64,000 nucleotides of DNA, from the NCBI GenBank assembly GCA_026647215.1, contig JAPKHC010000006.1:62001-126000 (forward strand), read 5' to 3'. Origin of the DNA: F1-120-MAGs118 sp013360535 (GTDB lineage Bacteria; Planctomycetota; UBA1135; GCA-002686595). The position numbers and the translations under genes are program-made. Of this stretch, positions 15,707 to 24,552 are shown one piece after another (within the stretch, counting starts at the first letter, position 1; each line of letters starts with the position of its first letter). The notes below the pieces were generated by a model. The model was not told the origin of the DNA. It made no database searches and was given only the letters and a program-made list of their open reading frames with translations.

Positions 15707-16513
15707 ATGCGCGAGACGCAGCGGCACGCGAATGGCGCGAAGGCGGCGGAGGGCCCGGTCGAGAACGGCCTGCGCCACGGTGCGTGGCGTTCGTGGAGCG
15801 CGAGCGGGCGCAAGCTCGCCGAGGAGGAGTACGAGCGCGGGGTGCTGCACGGCTGGCACACCAGCTGGCACGAGCGCACGCAGCTCAAGCGCGCGGAAGG
15901 CGCTCACGAGCGCGGGCAGCGCGTCGGTCACTGGCTAACGTGGCACGAGAACGGGCGGCCCGAGAGCGAGGGCGATTACGTCGCGGGCGAGCCGCACGGC
16001 GAGTGGCGGCTCTGGCACGACAACGGCGAGCTCGCGGCGACGGGAACCTTCGAGCGCGGCCAGCGCACGGCCGAGTGGATCTTCCACCACCGCAACGGGC
16101 GCGTCTCGGAGCGTGGCCTCTTCCGCGCCGGCCTGCGCGAAGGACCGTGGACGAGCTGGCACGCCAACGGCGCCGTCGCTGCCCACGGCGAGTACTCGAA
16201 CGGCGCGCGCGAAGGCCCGTGGACCACCTGGCACAAGAACGGCCGCGTCGAGTCGAAGGGCCTGTACGTCTCCGGCCAGCGCACCGGCGTCTGGCGCGTG
16301 TGGTGGGACGCCGGCACGCCGCGCTGCGAGGGCTCCTTCGTCGAGGGCGAACCCTTCGGCTGGTGGGAGTTCTTCTACGAACACGGCCAGAAACGCGCCG
16401 TCGGCGAATACCGCGAAGGCCGCCAGGTCGGCCCCTGGCACTGCTGGCACATCGACGGCTCCCCCGACGAAGGCGCGACCGGCACTTATTGGGACGACGT
16501 GCTGCAGCGCTGA
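15707..16513 (+). CDS. MORN_2-repeat protein without a signal peptide
   Basis: 268 residues, made almost entirely of ~23-residue MORN_2 units such as GHWLTWHENGRPESEGDY. The Trp and HxNG positions are strongly conserved between copies. It has no signal peptide, unlike the flanking MORN proteins, so it probably stays in the cytoplasm. It follows the MORN lipoprotein by nine bases and is likely co-transcribed. The function of such repeats in bacteria is not known; they may form an elongated beta sheet for binding. Confidence 0.72.
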   Translation: MRETQRHANGAKAAEGPVENGLRHGAWRSWSASGRKLAEEEYERGVLHGWHTSWHERTQLKRAEGAHERGQRVGHWLTWHENGRPESEGDYVAGEPHGEWRLWHDNGELAATGTFERGQRTAEWIFHHRNGRVSERGLFRAGLREGPWTSWHANGAVAAHGEYSNGAREGPWTTWHKNGRVESKGLYVSGQRTGVWRVWWDAGTPRCEGSFVEGEPFGWWEFFYEHGQKRAVGEYREGRQVGPWHCWHIDGSPDEGATGTYWDDVLQR

Positions 16514-16522
16514 CTCAGGCGC

Positions 16523-18079
16523 TCACGGACCGATGGAGAAGCGCAGGCCGGCGGTGAGGCTGGCGCCGAGGGGGTCGCCGGGGTCGCGGGACCAGACTTG
16601 CGCGTAGGCGATCGAGCCGAGGGCGAGGTTGGAGTCGAGGCCGGAGGTGATGCGCGCGCCCATGTCGTAGGAGAGCGAGCCGGTGCAGCTCGAGCCGCTC
16701 GTGTTGCCGCCGGTCGGTTGCACGGGAGTGCGGCGCAGCGGGAATTCGACGCAGCGGGTGCCTCCCATGAACGGCGCGGAGGCGGGCAGGTAGCCGTAGA
16801 AGAGCAGGCCGGTCTTCTGGTTGAGCAGGTTCGTCGCGGTGATGGTGAAGCTGCCGGCGCCGGCGGTGGCGCTCGCGGCGCCCGTCGACGAGATCGTCGG
16901 CGCGCAGCCGAGGCTGTTGAGCTTCGGCGTGCAGTAGGCCTGCGCGCTCGAGGCGGGCGCGCAGACGCCGAGGGGATTGGCGCGCGCAGCGGTCCAGTTG
17001 GCTTGGGTGCTCGCGGTGCCGGAATTCGAGCCGATCGGAACGGTCGTGCTGCAGGCGCCGTGCGTGTGCATGCCGATGGCGGCGTCGGGAGCGGACGCGC
17101 TCCACACCACGGGCGAGCCCGAGTTGCCGCCGGTCGTGTCGGCGGTGTGGCGAATCGTCGTGCCGCTGAAGAGCACGTAATCGCCGGTGTGCGTCTGCTG
17201 CCAGAAGCTGTAGGTCGGGTCGTTGGTGTCGGAGCCGTAACCCGTGACCGCTAGTTGCACGCTCGGGCTCACCGGCGGCGGCGCGACGAGGCGGAAGAAG
17301 CCGCCACCTTGCGCCTGCGCGGGCGTGAGGCCCGTGTTGGAGTTGGGGAAGCAGCCGAAGACCGACCAGTCGTTGCCGACGCCGCCACTCTGGAACTGGC
17401 GCGAGGCCGGATCGACGGCGTACTGGTCCTGCGGCCCGGGATGGTTGACCGTGCCGAAGCTCGTCGAAGGCGGCACGTTGAACTCGACGACAGTGATCCA
17501 CGCCGGGTCGGCGTAGCAGTGGCCGGCGCTCGTCAGGCAGTGCGTGCAGTCGTCGAACAGCCAGCTCGTGCAAGTCACCGGCAGCGTGCGCGCGAGCCGC
17601 GGGTCGCTCGAAGGCACGCGGTCGTCGGTCGCGCCGCACTGGCTGAGCTGCGACGAGAGGATCGGGCCGATCCACACGTTGCGCAGCACGAGGCGCGACG
17701 GACCGGCGCCGGCGGGCGCGACGAGGTCGACCTGCACGGCGTCGCCGTTGAAGTACGCGCTCGTCAGGCCCCACTCGCGCACGTGGCGCGTGCGCAGCTC
17801 CTGAACGGAACCGTCGCGGTGCGACGTGATGCGCAAGTACGTGCCGAAATCCTCGTCGCCGCCATTCCACAGGAGCGCGGCCTGGAAGCGCAGGCGGATC
17901 CACGAGGCGTTGGCGATGCGGATCGTGTGCGAGGCGACGACGGTCTCGCTCGCGCCCGGGTTGGAGAGCCAGCCCGAGTCGTAGGTGAACGGGATGAGCT
18001 GCTCGGGGTTGTGGCCGGTCTGTGCGGGAGCGAGGGCCGCGAGGGTGAGCAGGCTGGCGAGCGTGAGGCGGAGGTGCAT
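16523..18079 (-). CDS. Secreted trypsin-like serine protease with a C-terminal tail domain
   Basis: 518 residues from the ATG at 18079. A signal peptide (LTLASLLTLAALAPAQ) is followed by a ~150-residue N-terminal domain and then a trypsin-like protease. The triad is visible as TSAGHC (His), NDWSVF (Asp) and TGGNSGSPVVW (Ser). The paired cysteines and AGHC/GNSGSP context resemble the lysyl-endopeptidase branch of family S1. The last ~140 residues, from YCTPKLNSLGCAP, form a separate domain ending QVWSRDPGDP then LTAGLRFSIGP. The ends of the secreted proteins at 43184 and 56820 look similar, so it may be a sorting or binding tail. It is convergent with the MORN gene nine bases away. Confidence 0.82.
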   Translation of the reverse strand: MHLRLTLASLLTLAALAPAQTGHNPEQLIPFTYDSGWLSNPGASETVVASHTIRIANASWIRLRFQAALLWNGGDEDFGTYLRITSHRDGSVQELRTRHVREWGLTSAYFNGDAVQVDLVAPAGAGPSRLVLRNVWIGPILSSQLSQCGATDDRVPSSDPRLARTLPVTCTSWLFDDCTHCLTSAGHCYADPAWITVVEFNVPPSTSFGTVNHPGPQDQYAVDPASRQFQSGGVGNDWSVFGCFPNSNTGLTPAQAQGGGFFRLVAPPPVSPSVQLAVTGYGSDTNDPTYSFWQQTHTGDYVLFSGTTIRHTADTTGGNSGSPVVWSASAPDAAIGMHTHGACSTTVPIGSNSGTASTQANWTAARANPLGVCAPASSAQAYCTPKLNSLGCAPTISSTGAASATAGAGSFTITATNLLNQKTGLLFYGYLPASAPFMGGTRCVEFPLRRTPVQPTGGNTSGSSCTGSLSYDMGARITSGLDSNLALGSIAYAQVWSRDPGDPLGASLTAGLRFSIGP

Positions 18080-18228
18080 CGAGGGAGCGTGGCAGGGGCG
18101 GGACCCTGTGGGAGAGGCGAACCGCGCGGGAAGTTCCCCGCGCACGAGCCCCCCAAGCATCCCCCGACTCGCGCCGCGCGGCAAATCCGGCCGGAAATCC
18201 GATGGGGGAGCCCCGCGAGCGGAACGGC

Positions 18229-18234
18229 TAGACT
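18229..18234 (+). promoter_or_regulatory. Candidate -10 box for the GNAT gene
   Basis: TAGACT lies eight bases before the ATG at 18243, implying a leaderless or nearly leaderless transcript. Confidence 0.45.
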
Positions 18235-18242
18235 CCTGCCCA

Positions 18243-18737
18243 ATGGACCCCTTCCTGCAGCGCGACGTGGTGCCCGGTGTGCGCGCGCGCCCGGCCGTCT
18301 CGGCCGACTTCCGCGTGCTCGTCGAGTTCAACCTGTCGATGGCGCGCGAGAGCGAGGGGCTCGAGCTCGACCGCGCGACCCTCGAACGGGGCGTCGAAGC
18401 GGCGCTCGCGGACCCCGGAAGGGGCTTTTACCTCGTCGCGGACGTCGATGGAGCGCCGTCGGGCTGCCTGCTCGTGACTGCCGAGTGGAGCGACTGGCGC
18501 AACGGCTGGGCGTGGTGGATCCAGAGCGTGTACGTGATGCCCGCGGCGCGCCGGCGCGGCGTGTACCGGGCGTTGCACGAGCGCGTGCTCGAGCTCGCGC
18601 GCCAGCGTGGCGACGTGGTCGCGTTGCGCCTGTACGTCGACCGGAACAATCTTCCGGCCCAGTCCACGTACCAGAAGCTCGGCATGGCCGAGTCGCATTA
18701 CCTGATGTTCGAGGCCGTCGAGGCCCCCCGTCGATAA
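18243..18737 (+). CDS. GNAT-family N-acetyltransferase
   Basis: 164 residues. The fold pattern is that of a GNAT enzyme: an N-terminal VRARPAVSADF strand-helix, the central VYVMPAARRRGVYRAL stretch that binds acetyl-CoA pyrophosphate (R/Q-x-x-G-x-G/A type), and a C-terminal VDRNNLPAQSTYQKLGM segment typical of the family. A CoA-dependent acyl transfer to an amine is expected; the substrate cannot be told. It is divergent from the secreted protease. Confidence 0.85.
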   Translation: MDPFLQRDVVPGVRARPAVSADFRVLVEFNLSMARESEGLELDRATLERGVEAALADPGRGFYLVADVDGAPSGCLLVTAEWSDWRNGWAWWIQSVYVMPAARRRGVYRALHERVLELARQRGDVVALRLYVDRNNLPAQSTYQKLGMAESHYLMFEAVEAPRR

Positions 18738-18853
18738 GTCCGCCCTGCCCGACGGAACCCGCGCAGCTCCCGCTCACTCTCACAGCTTCCGCGCGCCTGC
18801 GTAAGAACACCCCCGCTCGCCCCACCCCGGCTCCGCCGGTATCGTTCGCCGCA

Positions 18854-20131
18854 ATGCAACCTCGTTCCATCGCCATCTTCGGGGCCGCGTTGGCCCTCGG
18901 CGCGAGCCTCGCTCTCGCCGCGCAGGCCCCCCAGGGGCAAGCTCCTGCCGGACAGGCTCCGCCGGCCCAAGGCAAGCCCGCGACGGGCCAGCCCCAACCG
19001 GGACTGCCGGCGCAGCGCGACCTGCCCAAGCCGAAGGCCCAAGGTGAGTCGGAGGCGGGGCGCGCTCCCGCGGTGCCGTCGCCGGACGAGCCGATCACGC
19101 GCAATCCGGCGCCGGGAGCCGGGAACTTTCCGCCGACGGCCGTGCCCGACGTCAAGCCGCCGCCGGCGCCCGCGCGCATCGACAAGACCTACTTGCACCC
19201 CAACGGCTCGAAGGCGGGCGAAGGGGAGATGAAGAACGGGCGCCGCGAGGGGCCGTGGATCCTCTACTACCAGGACGGCAAGCGCCGCGCCGCGGGCTCG
19301 TTCCGCAACTACGAGTACGACGGCGAGTGGGTCTTCTACCACCCGGGCATCGAGCTGCCGTCGCGCGCGGGGCGTTACGTCGCGGGCAAGCGCGAGGGCC
19401 TGTGGCGGCGCTGGAATCCGACCGGTGTCCTGCTCGACGAGGTCGTGTACGCCGCGGACCTGCCCGTCGGCGAGTCGCGCGAGTACTACCTCGAGGGGAC
19501 GCTGCGTTCGATCGGCAACTTCGTCGACGGCTCGCGCGACGGCCTGTGGCGCGTCTACCACCCCGACGGCAAGACGGTCTACCAGGAGGGCAGTTACTAC
19601 CGCGGCATGCAGCAGGGGCCGTGGCTGTACTTCCATGCCAACGGCGCGCGCTTTCAGGAAGGCTCCTACCACCTCGGCCTGCAGGTCGGGCGCTGGACCA
19701 CGTGGCACGACAACGGCCAGATGCAGTCGGCGGGCATGTTCGAGGCCGGCCTGCAGACGGGCGTGTGGACCAAGTGGCACCGCAACGGCGAGAAGGAGTT
19801 CGAGGGCGGCTGGGACGCGGGCAAGGAGCAGGGCCCGTGGAAGCGCTGGCACGACAACGGGCAGGTCTCGGCCGAAGGCAACTACGACCAGGGCAACCTG
19901 ATCGGCACGTGGGTCACCTACCACAAGAACGGTCAGAAGTGGCGCGTCGAGAGCTTCCGCGACGGCAAGCTCGACGGGCCGTACCGCACGTGGTGGGAGA
20001 GCGGGCAGAAGCGCGAGGAAGGTGACTACGCCGCCGGCAAGCGCGAGGGCCCGTGGCGCGCGTGGAACGAGGACGGAACGCCGGATGAAGTGCTCTCGGG
20101 CAACTTCCACAACGACCGCAAGCAGAAGTAG
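18854..20131 (+). CDS. Exported MORN_2-repeat protein
   Basis: 425 residues. A signal peptide (AIFGAALALGASLALAAQ) is followed by a Gln/Pro/Ala-rich linker of ~90 residues, then about eleven MORN_2 repeats (GPWILYYQDGKRRAAGSF and similar). Two degenerate units occur in the middle. It is the third such protein within 6 kb, after those at 14579 and 15707, and differs from the first in having a non-lipoprotein signal. A very long open frame continues upstream on this strand but is antisense to the protease and has no family features. The next gene follows by 12 bases. Function unknown. Confidence 0.75.
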   Translation: MQPRSIAIFGAALALGASLALAAQAPQGQAPAGQAPPAQGKPATGQPQPGLPAQRDLPKPKAQGESEAGRAPAVPSPDEPITRNPAPGAGNFPPTAVPDVKPPPAPARIDKTYLHPNGSKAGEGEMKNGRREGPWILYYQDGKRRAAGSFRNYEYDGEWVFYHPGIELPSRAGRYVAGKREGLWRRWNPTGVLLDEVVYAADLPVGESREYYLEGTLRSIGNFVDGSRDGLWRVYHPDGKTVYQEGSYYRGMQQGPWLYFHANGARFQEGSYHLGLQVGRWTTWHDNGQMQSAGMFEAGLQTGVWTKWHRNGEKEFEGGWDAGKEQGPWKRWHDNGQVSAEGNYDQGNLIGTWVTYHKNGQKWRVESFRDGKLDGPYRTWWESGQKREEGDYAAGKREGPWRAWNEDGTPDEVLSGNFHNDRKQK

Positions 20132-20143
20132 GAACGCGCGCCC

Positions 20144-21274
20144 ATGAACACCAGCATCCTCGCCGCGCTCGCGCTCGTCGCGACCCCGGCCCTCGCCCTC
20201 GCGGGCGACAAGTTCGAGTTCCGTGCCGAAGCCGGCGTGCGTGTGCTCAAGACCGCGACGGTCGTGCACGAGTTGCGCATCGACGACATGGGGCAGAGCA
20301 CCGGCGACCTGCCGTTCGTCTCCGACGGACGCGGCGGCTGGGTGAGCGTCACGCAGCGCCTGCAGTTCCTCGACGAGTACACCGAGGCGTCGACGGGCCT
20401 TCCGCGCGCGTTCAAGCGCGCGGTGCGCGAGGCGAACCTGACGGGCAAGTCGAGCCTGACGACGGCCATGGGCGAGTCGCGGCCGGAGGGCAGCCGCATG
20501 TCGTCGGCGCTGCAGCGCCAGATCCTCGAGTTCCGCTGGGTGGACGAGGAGCGGGACTGGTCGCGCTGCTACGAGAAGGTCGATGCCGAGGAGAGCCTGC
20601 TGCGCGAGCTGCGCGGCGAGTTCGAGCTGCTCCCGCTGCTGCCGACGGGCGAGGTCGAGCCGGGCGCGACGTGGACGATCGACCTCGCGCGCTTCCGGGA
20701 CGTGCTCTGCCCGGGCGGCAACCTGCAGCTGATCCCCGAGGGCGGCTCGCTGTTCGGGCGCACGCTGAAGGTCGGCGTCGGCGGAGACTTCGCCGACCAC
20801 TACCAGCCCGTCGGCGGCGAGATCAAGGCGACCTACAAGGGGCGGCGCGCCGTGCAGACCGGCGAGGGCCAGCCCGCGCCGCAGGTGCAGGCCGGCGTGA
20901 TCGCGCTCGAGCTCCACCTCGTCAGCCTGACCGACCGCAAGCAGCTCTACCGCAGCGCGATGCCGCCCAACGAGCGCCGCGAGAACGCGAAGGTCGAGAG
21001 CGTGCCGCTCGAGTACACGCTGGCGGGCACGGGCGAGCTCCTCTGGGACCTCGACCACGGCCGCGCGCTGTCGTTCCGGCTCGAGGGGCAGGAGGGCTAC
21101 GTTTCGACGGTCAACAAGACCCGCTACAACACGGCCAAGCCCGAGCCCTACTCGCAGCGCACGACGCTCAGCGGCCCGCTGAAGATCGCGATCGACTTCA
21201 CCGACGGCACGAACGTCGAGCTCCTGCCGGAGAAGGTCAACCCGCGCGCCGACTCGCAGCGCCGCGACAAGTAG
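20144..21274 (+). CDS. Exported protein of unknown function
   Basis: 376 residues with a signal peptide (SILAALALVATPALALAG). The mature part is predicted mixed beta, with charged strands such as KFEFRAEAGVRVLKTATVV, and a late GELLWDLDHGRALSFRLEGQ segment of the kind seen in periplasmic beta-barrel-like proteins. No catalytic motif is recognised, and Cys residues are few. It lies 12 bases after a MORN gene, so the two may act in the same compartment. Confidence 0.7.
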   Translation: MNTSILAALALVATPALALAGDKFEFRAEAGVRVLKTATVVHELRIDDMGQSTGDLPFVSDGRGGWVSVTQRLQFLDEYTEASTGLPRAFKRAVREANLTGKSSLTTAMGESRPEGSRMSSALQRQILEFRWVDEERDWSRCYEKVDAEESLLRELRGEFELLPLLPTGEVEPGATWTIDLARFRDVLCPGGNLQLIPEGGSLFGRTLKVGVGGDFADHYQPVGGEIKATYKGRRAVQTGEGQPAPQVQAGVIALELHLVSLTDRKQLYRSAMPPNERRENAKVESVPLEYTLAGTGELLWDLDHGRALSFRLEGQEGYVSTVNKTRYNTAKPEPYSQRTTLSGPLKIAIDFTDGTNVELLPEKVNPRADSQRRDK

Positions 21275-21311
21275 CGCGCAGCGTCGAGCGCACCGGCGGG
21301 CCGTGGGGGAC

Positions 21312-21340
21312 TTTTGCCTCCGCGGCCCGCGCACTATCTT
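21312..21340 (+). promoter_or_regulatory. Candidate promoter of htpG
   Basis: TTTTGC (21312-21317) and TATCTT (21335-21340) are 17 bases apart, about 50 bases before the htpG ATG. No sigma32-type heat-shock sequence or CIRCE repeat was noticed. Confidence 0.45.
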
Positions 21341-21391
21341 CTTCGCCCCCGCAGCACGGTGCGGGCCTCTCTCGCAGCTCAGGAGACGACC

Positions 21392-23314
21392 ATGACGCAA
21401 CGACCCGAAACGCACGTGTTCCAGGCCGAAGTCAAGGAACTGCTCGGCCTGATGATCCACTCGCTCTACTCGCACAAGGAGATCTTCCTGCGCGAGCTGA
21501 TCTCGAACGCCAGCGACGCGCTCGACAAGCTGCGCTTCGAGGCGCTCACCAAGCCGGAGCTCGCGGCCGGCGGCGACGAGCTGTGCATCCGGCTCGACGT
21601 CGACCCGGCGACCCGGCGCGTGGTGATCGTCGACAACGGCATCGGCATGACGCGCGAGGAAGTGGTCGAGAACCTCGGCACGATCGCGCGCTCCGGCACG
21701 CGGCGCTTCCTCGAGGCGCTGCGCGAGAAGGGCTCGCAGAGCCCGGAACTGATCGGCCAGTTCGGCGTCGGCTTCTACTCGAGCTTCATGGTCGCCGAGC
21801 AGATCGTGGTCGAGACGCGCAAGGCCGGCACCGACGGAGGCGTGCGCTGGAGCTCACGCGGCGACGGCGAGTTCACGCTCGAGGAGACGAGCGGCCTCGA
21901 ACGCGGCACGCGCATCACGCTCGACCTCAAGCCGCTGCCGCAGGGCGAGGACGACGCGCAGGACTTTGCCGACGCGCAGGTGCTGCGCGAGCTGGTCGCC
22001 AAGTACTCGGACTTCGTCGAGTGGCCGATCCTGATGCCGTCCGAGCGCCTTCCCGACGAGCGCGTGCTGCGCCGCCGTCCGGGGCCGGGCGGGGTCGAAG
22101 TGGTCGAGCTCAACTCGAAGAAGCCGCTGTGGTCTCGCTCCAAGGAAGAGATCAAGCCCGAGGAGTACGCGCAGTTCTACCACCACCTCGCGCACGACTT
22201 CGCCGACCCGCTCGAGACCGTGCACTTCCGCAACGAGGGTTCGAACGAATACACCGCGCTGCTGTACGTGCCCGGCGCGCGTCCGTTCGACCTGTTCGAG
22301 CCCGGTCGCGACAAGGCGCAGGTGGCGCTGTACGTGCGCCGCGTGTTCGTGATGGGAGAGTGCGAGGAGTTGCTGCCGCCGTGGCTGCGTTTCGTGCGCG
22401 GCGTCGTCGACAGCTCCGACCTGCCGCTCAACGTCAGCCGCGAGATCCTGCAGCAGAACCGCACGCTGGTGCAGATCAGGAAGCGTTGCACGACCAAGGT
22501 GCTCGACGCGCTCGGCGCCATGCGCGACAACCGCCGCGCGGACTACGAGAAGTTCTGGGCGGCCTTCGGGACCGTGCTCAAGGAAGGCCTCGTGATGGAG
22601 CGCGAGCGCACCGAGGAGCTGGCCGGCCTGTGCCTGTTCCCGACGACGAAGGACGGCGCGCTGGTGACGCTCGACGAGCTGATCGCGCGCGCCCCCAAGG
22701 ACGAGGACACGCTCTACACGATCCTCGGCTCCGATCTCGAGACCGTGCGGCGCTCGCCGCACCTCGAGGCGCTCGCGGCCAAGGGCGGCGAGGCGCTGTG
22801 CTTCTCCGATCCGATCGACGAGTGGGTGCGCGATGCGCTGCGCGAGTACAAGGGCAAGAAGCTCGTGGCGCTCGAGCGGGGTGAGGCCGACTTCGGCGGC
22901 GCCGCCGAGAAGGAGCAGCGCGAGACGATGGAGCGCGACTACCGCGGCGTGCTCGAGCGCATCGAGCAGGGCCTCACCGGCTCCGTCGAGCGCGTGCGCT
23001 TCTCGACGCGCCTCAAGGACAGTCCGGCGGTGCTCGTCGACTCCGCCGACGCGCCCGGCCCGCACTACGAGCGCATGCTGCGCCAGACCGGCAGGCCCGT
23101 GCCGCCGCGCAAGCGTGTGCTCGAGCTCAACGCCGACCATCCGCTCACCTCGAAGCTAAAGTCGTTGTTCGAGGCCGATGCGCAGTCGACCAAGCTCAAG
23201 GATTGGGCGGACCTGCTCTATGGTCAGGCGCTGCTCGCCGAGGGCTCACCGCTCCCGGACGCGCCGCGCTTCTCGAAGCTCGTCAGCGACCTGATGCTTG
23301 CGACCGCCAAGTAG
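21392..23314 (+). CDS. htpG: Molecular chaperone HtpG (Hsp90)
   Basis: 640 residues from the ATG at 21392, with AGGAG six bases upstream. HtpG is the bacterial Hsp90, an ATP-driven dimeric chaperone. The N-terminal GHKL ATPase shows FLRELISNASDALDKLR, VDNGIGMTREE, SGTRRFLEAL and GQFGVGFYSSFMV. The middle domain contains LYVRRVFVMGECEELLP and VDSSDLPLNVSRE with the catalytic-loop arginine region. The C-terminal dimerisation part ends LAEGSPLPDAPRF. Its length is normal for the family. Confidence 0.96.
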   Translation: MTQRPETHVFQAEVKELLGLMIHSLYSHKEIFLRELISNASDALDKLRFEALTKPELAAGGDELCIRLDVDPATRRVVIVDNGIGMTREEVVENLGTIARSGTRRFLEALREKGSQSPELIGQFGVGFYSSFMVAEQIVVETRKAGTDGGVRWSSRGDGEFTLEETSGLERGTRITLDLKPLPQGEDDAQDFADAQVLRELVAKYSDFVEWPILMPSERLPDERVLRRRPGPGGVEVVELNSKKPLWSRSKEEIKPEEYAQFYHHLAHDFADPLETVHFRNEGSNEYTALLYVPGARPFDLFEPGRDKAQVALYVRRVFVMGECEELLPPWLRFVRGVVDSSDLPLNVSREILQQNRTLVQIRKRCTTKVLDALGAMRDNRRADYEKFWAAFGTVLKEGLVMERERTEELAGLCLFPTTKDGALVTLDELIARAPKDEDTLYTILGSDLETVRRSPHLEALAAKGGEALCFSDPIDEWVRDALREYKGKKLVALERGEADFGGAAEKEQRETMERDYRGVLERIEQGLTGSVERVRFSTRLKDSPAVLVDSADAPGPHYERMLRQTGRPVPPRKRVLELNADHPLTSKLKSLFEADAQSTKLKDWADLLYGQALLAEGSPLPDAPRFSKLVSDLMLATAK

Positions 23315-23347
23315 TCGTGTCGGGCCGGCCGTGCCGTGCTCGTTCGC

Positions 23348-24226
23348 TCACAAGTTGCGGCGGACGAGCACCGGCACGCGGGCCTCGCGCAGGACGTCGC
23401 CGGCGACCGAGCCCATGAAGGCGCTGGCGAGCGCGTGGCGCCCGTGCGTGCCCATCACGATCAGCTCGAACTCGGACTGGGCCGCGAGGATGTCGGCGGC
23501 GGGGCTGCCTTCGGAGAAGCGGCGCGAGTGGGGGACGGAGCCGAAGTCGAAGGAGCCGAGCAGCGCGTCGAACTCGCGCTCGGCGGAGTCGCGCGCCTCG
23601 TCGACGAAGCTCGCGGGGAACTGCAGCGGATAGCCGAGCACGTAACCGAGCTCGGGGCGCACGAAGGAGTGCATCACGCACAACGAGGCGCCACAGGCGC
23701 GTGCGACGTCGCGGGCGAGCTCGAGCACGGCGCGCGAGGAAGGTCCGAGGTCGAGCGGGCACAGCACCTGGCGGATCGGCAGCGGCGGACCGGCCTGCAC
23801 CCAGATCGGGCAGGGCGCGCGCACGATCACCTCGCGCACGACGTCGCCGAACTCGAACGGCCCGCGCTTTTGGTGGCGACCGAGCACGATCAGGCCGGCG
23901 TCGAGGTCGCGGGCGCGCTCGACCAGCACGTCCGCGGGCCGGCCGGGCACGGTGCGCAGCGAGCGCTCGAGCTCGGCGCCGATGATGCCCGCGTCGCGCA
24001 GGACGCCGCTCCAGCGCTCGGCCGCAGCCTGCTGCGCGCGCTCGACGCCGAGCGGATCGACGTGCGCGTAGTAGTTGAGCGGCACGGGCAGTGCGTGAAC
24101 GAGCTCGACCTCGAGCTTGAGCGCGGGCGCGTTGCGGAAGGCCGCGACGACGGCGAAGTCCGCGGGTTCCTTGTCGTCGACACCGACGAGCGCGAGCCGC
24201 GGCTTGTGGGTGAGAGCGCTCTGCAT
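23348..24226 (-). CDS. Tandem-domain universal stress protein
   Basis: 292 residues from the ATG at 24226, with two UspA-like domains (about 1-145 and 146-292). The first has a degenerate ATP loop (LIVLGRHQKRGPFEFG). The second has the standard G-x-x-G-x-9-G-S/T pattern: VMGTHGRHALASAFMGSVA, then VPVLVRRN at the end. Such proteins bind ATP and help survival under stress. The gene is convergent with htpG, 33 bases away. Longer upstream starts lack family similarity. Confidence 0.85.
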   Translation of the reverse strand: MQSALTHKPRLALVGVDDKEPADFAVVAAFRNAPALKLEVELVHALPVPLNYYAHVDPLGVERAQQAAAERWSGVLRDAGIIGAELERSLRTVPGRPADVLVERARDLDAGLIVLGRHQKRGPFEFGDVVREVIVRAPCPIWVQAGPPLPIRQVLCPLDLGPSSRAVLELARDVARACGASLCVMHSFVRPELGYVLGYPLQFPASFVDEARDSAEREFDALLGSFDFGSVPHSRRFSEGSPAADILAAQSEFELIVMGTHGRHALASAFMGSVAGDVLREARVPVLVRRNL

Positions 24227-24552
24227 GGCGGGACTCCTTGCGTACGAGAACCACGGTCTCTGGCGAGCACGGGGGCGCTTGCCCTCGGGCTGGACGGGGA
24301 GGCCAGCCGCAATCTGGCACCGCGGCCGCGGGCTTTCCACACGAACTTCTTCCACGCCGGACCTGAACTCGGGCGGTCGCCGGATTTCGCGCCGCGTGCG
24401 GGCGCAGAAAAGGGCCGGTTCTTCCGGGGAAAACCGCGGGTTCGTGCGCCACCGCGCGCGACCCTCTGGAACCCGCACCGCGGGGACGTTCCATTGGCCG
24501 CCGTGATGCGCGCTACGCACTCCGCACCGCCCGTCTCCGGCGCCAGAGGTCC
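24227..24552. other. Divergent intergenic region, stress protein / thrC
   Basis: 326 bases between divergent start codons. I see no gene, RNA or clear repeat. Both promoters should be here, but no convincing -35/-10 pair stands out. Confidence 0.4.

Noticed and set aside
17255..18853. N-terminal extension of the third MORN protein
   Set aside because: It is antisense to the protease and then overlaps the GNAT gene; the signal peptide at 18854 fixes the real start.
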